Shown here: piece after piece, positions 57,692 to 64,000 of the stretch
Numbering within the stretch: the stretch's first letter is position 1
How the letters are laid out: each line of letters begins with the position of its first letter
NCBI GenBank assembly: GCA_033807695.1
Contig: CM066300.1
Span: 3,968,001 to 4,032,000, forward strand
Reading direction: 5' to 3'
DNA: 64,000 nucleotides
Source: Daedaleopsis sinensis
Lineage: Eukaryota; Basidiomycota; Agaricomycetes; Polyporales; Polyporaceae
Made by a program: the position numbers and the translations under genes
The notes under the pieces: model-generated
The model's database searches: none
Told to the model about the DNA's origin: nothing
The model's input: only the letters and a program-made list of their open reading frames with translations

Positions 57692-59044
57692 TCACAGTTC
57701 GTTCCGGGTACGGGAAGCCGGGTCGACTTGCAAAAGTGAGTTGCACATCTGGACGATAACCGGGTTCTTAAGGAGGTTCTGATGTTAAGAGAGTTTACCA
57801 GACTCCTCGTCGGAATCACCTAAAACTCGCACCTCAATACTTTTCAGTCTCCGGGCTGTTGCGCGATCGACGGCGTCATCGACATTTCGTCTTGCCAGAT
57901 TCACAGAGAAGTCTCCGTCCGCTTCTTCTGTCAGGTGCGCAGTGAATCGCCCTTTGGCGCGTCGTACCATCTTGGCTGGAATCCGCCCGACGACACTGAC
58001 GATCACTGCAAGTCGCCCAGCAGGGGAGTGCGTGTATGGAAACAAGGGTGCTCCAGTGTGCATCTCGGCGAGAACACAACCAAGAGAAAACCAGTCCACG
58101 GTAGCATCCCAAGACAGACCTACGTCGGCAGCGTCAGTACGAGACGGTGAGGAGGAACCACGACGCACCCAGGGTCACTTCGGGGGCTCTATATCGGTCA
58201 GATCCAATCATCCCATACATGCTGTTTGTTTTGAATGCTGCATCGCTGAAGTCTACGATGAAAGCACGGCAACTCTTCAGACGCGCGGGCTGTAAAGGGA
58301 TTTTGTACAGCGTGTAAGCAGACAATTCGTGGACATACTTCTTGCGAGCCGTTTCCTGGGTCCGTGGAATTCTGCGGCTCGCTTGCTATTATTTCGAGGC
58401 TTTCCAGCAGGATGTTCTCGGGCTTTATGTCTGTATGGACCACGGAAATGCTATGAAGGTCTGTGTGGGGAGGTATGTAAGTAACTGCGCTTGGATCCTG
58501 GCAAGCACTCACATTTTATCCCCGCCGATAGTTGCTTGATGATTGCGATAGAGTCCTCTACATGCAGTCCTGTACGGCTGACGGCGTAGAGCAGCTGGGA
58601 CAGGTTTCCTGGCAGAAGAGGCAAGGTTATGCATGGCGTGGAGGTTTCCACGACACTGTTGACCATTACAAGAAAAGTGCTGTGGTGCGTGAGTGACTGT
58701 ATTATACATTCAAATGCTCAGATGTGGACCAACCTAGGGCTCGTTGTAGAACCCGCGGCAAGCATTTCGTACACCAATCGTTCGTTCTGGAAGCTCTCCT
58801 CGTATTCCGAACCTTGATGGAAAGCTTTAACCGCAACGACAGCGCCGTTGTCTTTCTGGCAGGCCCGGTAAATTATACCGGTGCGTCCGCGCGCGATCTC
58901 TGATATGCTATGCCCTACCGGTATTGCTAAGTACTTCGTTCTATACCAAATGTGTAGGTTCTGCTCACATCTGTGCAAGGGCACCCAATCTGTGATTCCC
59001 GAAGGCATTGATACGCGCGGTTCAGCCTCAGTGTGCGGCAGCAT
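57692..59044 (-). CDS. Diverged LAMMER/SRPK-like protein kinase with DFS motif
   Basis: CMGC-type kinase pieced together from several exons. The N-lobe (from ATG 59044, MLPHTEAEPRVSMPSGITDW) has ISEIARGRTGIIYRA for the glycine loop, AVVAVKAFHQG with the catalytic Lys, and SFQNERLVYEML with the C-helix Glu. Next is VVETSTPCITLPLLPGNLSQ, then the catalytic loop VVHTDIKPENILLE (HTD, as in CLK/SRPK kinases). The magnesium motif is VDFSDAAF, so DFG has become DFS. The activation segment is SMYGMIGSDRYRAPEVTLG, followed by SWDATVDWFSLGCVLAEMHT. A 54-nt intron (donor GTGCGAG after KSIE) joins the final exon NLLKNPVIVQMCNSLLQVDP with ASRTRNEL and stop at 57692. The C-lobe ends abruptly, without the usual HPFF region. 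Possibly active, but on atypical motifs. Confidence 0.75.
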
Positions 59045-59693
59045 ATTCCGGCAGTTATTCTACGGTAGGTTCGTTGTGGCTCATGTCATCGTGGTCTATT
59101 CGCGGCTGACATTTGTACACCCAGAACGCACTGTATCAAGTAGGCACGTTTCGTGTCGTACAGCAAGCATGCAATGCGGGACAGGAATGCTCAGACCGAT
59201 TATCCAGCCTCCCTGAGTGATAAGAATTGGGAATGTGTGGTACGTGATGGTGCCTTGCGTCGGTATCTGTCTAGCGTGTCTCGTTCCTATCATCGGCATA
59301 GTTGGATGAATGTTTCCATCTACCGCATCTGTCTCTTTGCAGCGCCGGCGGAGGTCGACGCGGAGCCTTTTCTCAAATCTCCTGGTTCTCGTGACGATAA
59401 CCCTTCCCACTCTTCCTGCAGGGGGGACCGAGACGTTCTCAGGTAACGCGCTTTGCTTCTGCGCTGCCTACTTGACGTCGGCGTGTTTCTATCGAGCCAT
59501 TTCACTCGTACGTAGAATAGTCGTCTTTTATGTCTTTGCGTGCTGTTGGCTAACAGACGCGTTAGTAGATCGTGTTATCCATGGCGTGGACTGTGAGACG
59601 TCCTGCCGGTCGGAGCTGCGCGACATGCCAGCCTGAGATTCTATACATCCTGTTCGTACTACCATTTCATTCGCGCCGCCAGAAATACTAGGC
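59045..59693. other. Divergent intergenic region, 0.65 kb
   Basis: Upstream of the kinase and of F-box copy 3. Small open frames on both strands without motif. An upstream exon of copy 3 could lie here. Confidence 0.4.
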
Positions 59694-60839
59694 ATGCTCG
59701 TCTACGCCGCATGTCTAACTGGCGCACTGGAGTTGCGAACGTTCACTGACGATATTTGCAGGAGAGAGAACCAAATTTCCGCATTGATCGTCGATGCAAT
59801 GGACCTCGACACCATGGCGGCTTGGAGGTGGACTTGTCGTGCCGCGTACGAAAACGTGCGCGAAGGCCATCGCAGAACACTCATTACACTCGTCCGGAAC
59901 TTCACAACACGCCCGACGAAGCTTGTCGATGTGCTGACCGACTGGCGCGCAGTCATCGGCGGGGAGACAGCTCTCGCCTTCGTACTCCGCGATCCGGCGT
60001 TCGAACCTGGGTCACTAGAGATCTACGCAAGCTGCAGAACTTATCAAGTTCTCGTCGAAGAACTCTACGGTGCCTCCTCCTTCTCGTCACATCTACAGTA
60101 CATGGGCGAAGCAGAAACAGAGTCGGCGCATGCACACATTCGCGGCTTCCGACGCGAGGCGCAGTTTCGAGCACTATCCGGATCGTTCATCTACGTCTAC
60201 GAGTCGACCTCGATGAGTCCGTGCACTCCCATCAGCCGCTCGTGGACGACCGCGCTTATGAATTTCGTGACCGGGAATGTCTACGGATGCGCGTACCCAC
60301 GCCTCCTCGGTGCGAGGCGTGGTCTCATAGCGGATATGGCCGTTCGAGAATTCACGGAGCGGGAAGGCAGGACGCTAGGGAGGCTCGTCGCCGCTCGCTT
60401 CTCTCTCGCCACCTACCCCACCGACTGGGTCGAATTTGCGCCGCATAGCCCACCCCCACGCACGCTTGACCCATACCTATTTCCCTGCATGCGGCAGCAA
60501 TTCTTGTGCCCCGATCAGAGTCGATTCTTCGGAGACCCGGGCTCCGTTGTTCGCCTGTTCGACCCGCTGCACCTGGGCTACGACATCCTCCTCGAATGCT
60601 TCCTGCCTCCCTTCGGCCACATGCCTGTGTGGCGGCTGTGGAGCTCGGTGATGTGCGACGGGGGTTGTGCGTACAAGGATCCGCTGCTGACTCGCGGGGT
60701 CATATCGATAACGATGCTTCCGGCGTATTCGCCGTCCGCGTTCACCCGGCGAACAGCGACGCGCGGGGCACATTCGCCTCTTGGGACGAGCGAGGCTGCT
60801 TCGTTCCCTAACTCTAAACCCCGTTCCCAGACCCCGTGA
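59694..60839 (+). CDS. F-box-like/NTase-like family protein, copy 3
   Basis: Open frame of 381 codons from ATG 59694 (MLVYAACLTGALELRTFTDD). The start is uncertain because an acceptor-like ATATTTGCAG precedes the conserved part, as in copy 4, so an earlier exon may replace the first 23 codons. The F-box-like segment is NQISALIVDAMDLDTMAAWR with WTCRAAYENV. Middle: DWRAVIGGETALAFVLRDPA then SLEIYASCRTYQVLVEELYG (DxD lost, SLEI). TTALMNFVTGNVYGCAYPRL and PCMRQQFLCPDQSRFFGDPG with SVVRLFDPLH give the shared C-terminal signature. It is closest to copies 1 and 2. Function unknown. Confidence 0.72.
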   Translation: MLVYAACLTGALELRTFTDDICRRENQISALIVDAMDLDTMAAWRWTCRAAYENVREGHRRTLITLVRNFTTRPTKLVDVLTDWRAVIGGETALAFVLRDPAFEPGSLEIYASCRTYQVLVEELYGASSFSSHLQYMGEAETESAHAHIRGFRREAQFRALSGSFIYVYESTSMSPCTPISRSWTTALMNFVTGNVYGCAYPRLLGARRGLIADMAVREFTEREGRTLGRLVAARFSLATYPTDWVEFAPHSPPPRTLDPYLFPCMRQQFLCPDQSRFFGDPGSVVRLFDPLHLGYDILLECFLPPFGHMPVWRLWSSVMCDGGCAYKDPLLTRGVISITMLPAYSPSAFTRRTATRGAHSPLGTSEAASFPNSKPRSQTP

Positions 60840-61345
60840 ATGTACATCAAGCGGCGAAGAACGTCATCAGTGTCGAAACTTCATCAACTGGAGATTGTCC
60901 GGACTCTCGGAACTTGATCATAGAGTACGTAATATGCTTTCGTCTGGATCCCTGACCTTCTTATCGTGTTAGCCATCTGCCAGTGTATCCATCGTATACA
61001 TGACGTGATGCATAAGAGACATTGTCCGAGCTGCGCCTTGCGGACATTTAGCGTAGGTTTGTACCTAGGACGAGGCAAGAATGCGGTTCAGAAGGCGAGC
61101 ACATCGCCGTTAATTAAGGGCGTACCCTGACATACCGTTGCACTGGTGCGTTCGCGCGCGCCCCGTCTAGCTGCTTCGCATTCCAGCCCGACTAGACCCT
61201 TGCGCGATCCATCGTTCGAACAGGAGGCCTTGTGCGCTTCCATTCGCGACGCGCGCCGTTAGCAAGCTTCGTTCACCCCAAGAGTGGGGCGCGGTGCGCC
61301 TCGATTTTGTCCTCGTTGCATCGGCAGTGTTCTGGCATCTCTCAC
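60840..61345. other. Intergenic, 0.5 kb
   Basis: Between copies 3 and 4, same orientation. Nothing recognisable; presumably promoter of copy 4. Confidence 0.45.
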
Positions 61346-62506
61346 ATGTTTTCCCCCCAGTTTCGTGCCATAGTAGCCGCAGCGCTAAGCCGCGTGGACT
61401 CGCCGGCGGTGTCTTCGACTTCTACGCTCTCTACGCATGGCGCGACCGTGGATAGCGAACAGGACGGGCTCGTAGAGTAAGCACGAGCTTTCATTTCTGG
61501 CGTGAAGATGAACTGAGATATTATGACAGACTACCCGTGGATGTCCTTCTAAACATAATGGATCACAGCCCGGTCAGCGAACTGTTGCAATGGCGCCGGA
61601 CGTCTCGCACATTCTACAGAGCTGCTGGGGTGGCCCTGCGCCGCCGGTACGCCGAATGCGTTGTTCCTTTCGTGGACGACCTGGACATGTTCAACGACAC
61701 GATGCGCAAGCATGGAGCCGTAGTCTCCGGGTCGGTCGCACTCTACTACTTCCTACCCGCCGAGACGTGGCTCCCGGGGGACATCGACTTTCACATCCCA
61801 GACCACACATTCGACGCCTTCGTTGCCGTTGCGACCTCACCTGCGGGGCTGCGTTTTGTTGACGATGAAGGGCGCGCCCGGTCTCTCTCTTCACCTTCCG
61901 CACGTTCATCGCGGCGTGGCCTCATCAAGGACATTCGTCGCTTCCGTACCCCGACTGGTCGTTTTGCCGACATTATTCGCAGCCCCAACCACAGCCCGCT
62001 CACGCCTCTACAAGGCTTTTGGTCCACGCTGGTGAAAAACTTCCTTACCCCAGACGGTGCGGTATGCGCGTTCCCCGAAACAACGATCGAGCGATACGGA
62101 ACCATCAAGAATGCTCCGCTCAGTACTCGAGATCGACGCGCTGTCGCCAAGTATTTATCGCGCGGGTTCGTTCTTGCCCAGGATCACTGCTACGGTGAGG
62201 TCGGAGAAGGCCTCGCTAGGCTGCAGAAGCATTTCGGCGATAGACGTTCGCTGGTAGTGGACTTTCGACTGGACGTGTTATCTCCCCGTGCTACCTTACC
62301 CCTCTCGCGGACGTCGTGGGGCTGGTGCCTCTCGCAGTATTACCCTCCTCTGACGGTGAGTGTGTGCTGTTCACCCCCTAGAAGAACATTTCTCTAAACA
62401 CGGTGTTCCCTAGGACAACACCTGCGGTGCCCGGCCACACTGCTTGATGACCCAAATGGCGAATCCGGACAGCGTGTCTACGTCCGAGAACTCCGTCCTT
62501 ACCTAG
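61346..62506 (+). CDS. F-box/NTase-like family protein, copy 4 (GS...DID retained)
   Basis: Three exons (61346-61476, 61530-62355, 62414-62506; phases agree) give 349 residues. Exon 1 starts MFSPQFRAIVAAALSRVDSP and ends DGLVE. Exon 2 opens with a good F-box, LPVDVLLNIMDHSPVSELLQ with WRRTSRTFYRAA. It continues with HGAVVSGSVALYYFLPAETW and LPGDIDFHIPDHTFDAFVAV: the G-S helix and a DID pair at the spacing of nucleotidyltransferase-fold enzymes. NFLTPDGAVCAFPETTIERY and LARLQKHFGDRRSLVVDFRL match the other copies. The last exon (DNTCGARPHCLMTQMANPDS) ends at TAG 62504-62506; the open frame running to 62397 is intron. Among the four copies this is the only one with the catalytic-type aspartates. 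Similar GS...DLD proteins are frequent in Agaricomycetes and uncharacterised. Confidence 0.75.
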
Positions 62507-64000
62507 ATCTGTGCGTCTGGGACTTCGCACAGATGATCGTACTAGTATAAGAAAATTTCGAAATTCCGATAAGCTGCCTGTGGACATGTGCGCCGATAAT
62601 TAAATTCGAATGCATCTCCAGTGCTTATTAGCTGCGCATTGGATAACCCTAGCTTTGGAATGACCCCGAACCTTGTAAGTTTTCTCGATTCCGAAGCAAT
62701 CTCCGCCGCTCGGCTTCTTGACGAATCGGAGAGGACGTTGCCTATAAGAACTCAAACACCAAAGCGGTCTAGTGTATTTACACAACAGTGGAGGAGCCCC
62801 GCGGCGATCAGGAGCACGAGGAGCCAGATCTCCGTTGGCGGTTCGAAGGTATGTTGATGCCCAAGGGAAGTTTCCGAACTACAGGCATGTCCGAAATATA
62901 TCATAGCGGCTGGTCAATCGCGGACGACTCGCAGGTCGTAGCACGACCCCCGTCCTTTCCTGTCGTCGCCACCGGGATCATGGAATCTTCCGAGGGTCCT
63001 AGCGATGTTTCCGTAAGTGCTCAAGTTGAACCTCTCGCTCGTCTGAGCGCGCGTCTGGCACTTACCCGAGCATCCCATCAGCTCCCTTCCCTCGCGCAGA
63101 TGGTCGGATTCGAACGAAATTTGAGTATTGAGTTTCGCAACAATCGCTGTTATCCTTGCATGTTGGCTGGTCAGCCGGTGAGTCTGCAATGTCAATGTAC
63201 GTGGTGGGAAATGTTTGGATGTGAAGAGATGGTCTTTAGTGCGTGCGGTTCGAACGCTTCAGATGCGCTCGCTGTAGTGCGTTGGGTCCGCGGTGGCTGT
63301 GCGACCGAGGGTCCGCCGTCCAGCCACTACCATTGGTTACCTCAATTAGCATGAACGGGCCCGAACACGTCCCATGGGAGTCCTCTTCCCAAATGCCACT
63401 TGGGGTTACTCGGTCGAGTCGCCTGTCCTCGTGAGCCCGTTCTCTTCTGCGCAGATGCTTCTGTGCTGACTTCATGCTCTCCTGTAGTCTCTTCTATTCG
63501 CCCTACCCGACTCGGGACGCAATCGTTACTAGTACCGGTGGTGGCTTTGCGCAGCATTACTCTTCCGCCGCCAGCGCCAGTGTCCTTAGGCGAATGGGTC
63601 CAGAGACACTGCCGGACACTGCGCGATCGTCTTCGCCGTTGTTTGTCCAAGGCGGTGCCGGTTCCTACGGAGTGGGCACGGTTATTCAGATTCCCGCGCG
63701 CGACACATCGGAATCCACGTCTACCCCTCGCGGCTGCCTACCTTCGCGAGAGCAAGGCACGGTAAGCTGTGTTTTCAACAACTCTGCGAATCGAGTTGAA
63801 GCGTATATATCTAGTTCAGTCAAAGCCTTTCGCACACGAATGTGGTATCGCAGAGCCACGACGCGTTGTGCACTCTGGCGCAACCTCCTATGGGTAGTTC
63901 GGAGACGGTTGTTGCTGCGAACCCATCATCGGGAGGATCGCGCAAGAGCTACAACGTGTTGCTGTCGCCGTCAGCTATCCCGGGCAGCCCCGAAATCGTT
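62507..64000 (+). other. Unresolved exon-like open frames at the right edge
   Basis: Several plus-strand frames look partly coding and end at plausible donors. One exon-like piece, EEPRGDQEHEEPDLRWRFE, runs from acceptor ACAACAG (62787) to donor GTATGT (62849). An overlapping frame from ATG 62851 (MLMPKGSFRTTGMSEIYHSG) extends to a donor-like GTGAGT near 63178 and contains MVGFERNLSIEFRNNRCYPC. A further frame, 63400-63765, ends RNPRLPLAAAYLRESKAR at a GTAAGC donor. These may be exons of one or two genes running off the window. No domain is recognised, so no CDS is called. Confidence 0.3.

Noticed and set aside
63105..63125. Box-B-like ggattcgaac near 63110 as a tRNA
   Set aside because: The T stem does not pair and no box A occurs at a suitable distance on the same strand.

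Overview
The window is nuclear DNA of a filamentous basidiomycete, most likely an Agaricomycete (mushroom-forming class). The evidence is dense short introns of about 47-66 nt with GT...AG ends, basidiomycete-style HET, F-box and C2H2 proteins, and orthologues of fungal housekeeping genes. The species cannot be named from the sequence.

Positions 1-30.2 kb are compact and mostly conserved. In order they carry condensin subunit SMC4 (5' end outside the window), a CAK1-like kinase, a basidiomycete hypothetical protein with a cysteine cluster, an NRAMP metal-ion transporter, the ribosome-biogenesis factor UTP14, a HET-domain protein, the ubiquitin-ribosomal L40 fusion, a Gfd2/YDR514C-like nuclease-fold protein, coatomer delta (RET2), a Kv-beta-like aldo-keto reductase and a secreted fasciclin protein. 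Genes alternate in divergent and convergent pairs, with 100-320 bp between convergent ends.

Positions 30.2-64 kb look like an accessory island: long gaps, lineage-specific paralogues and a transposon. A three-finger C2H2 protein lies at 33.2-33.8 kb. From 34.2 to 41.6 kb there are two copies of a two-gene module of unknown function: A (34.2 kb) with C (36 kb), and B (40 kb) with D (38 kb), plus a decayed fragment E. C and D are divergently transcribed and share two internal exons of exactly the same lengths (157 and 69 nt). A and B encode 240 and 243 residues with the same two-exon layout. This module is the best candidate for something undescribed.

Next comes a ribonucleotide reductase small subunit that keeps its metal ligands and radical tyrosine but lacks the usual C-terminal tail. 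A Helitron with an uninterrupted Rep-helicase gene follows (45.7-52.0 kb). The last part (52.4-62.5 kb) holds four diverged members of one F-box family with a nucleotidyltransferase-like middle region. Only the last copy keeps the GS...DID signature. A diverged LAMMER/SRPK-like kinase with DFS in place of DFG sits among them. The final 1.5 kb contains unresolved exon-like open frames.

All gene models were spliced by eye from reading frame, splice consensus and family similarity. No alignment or search was run.
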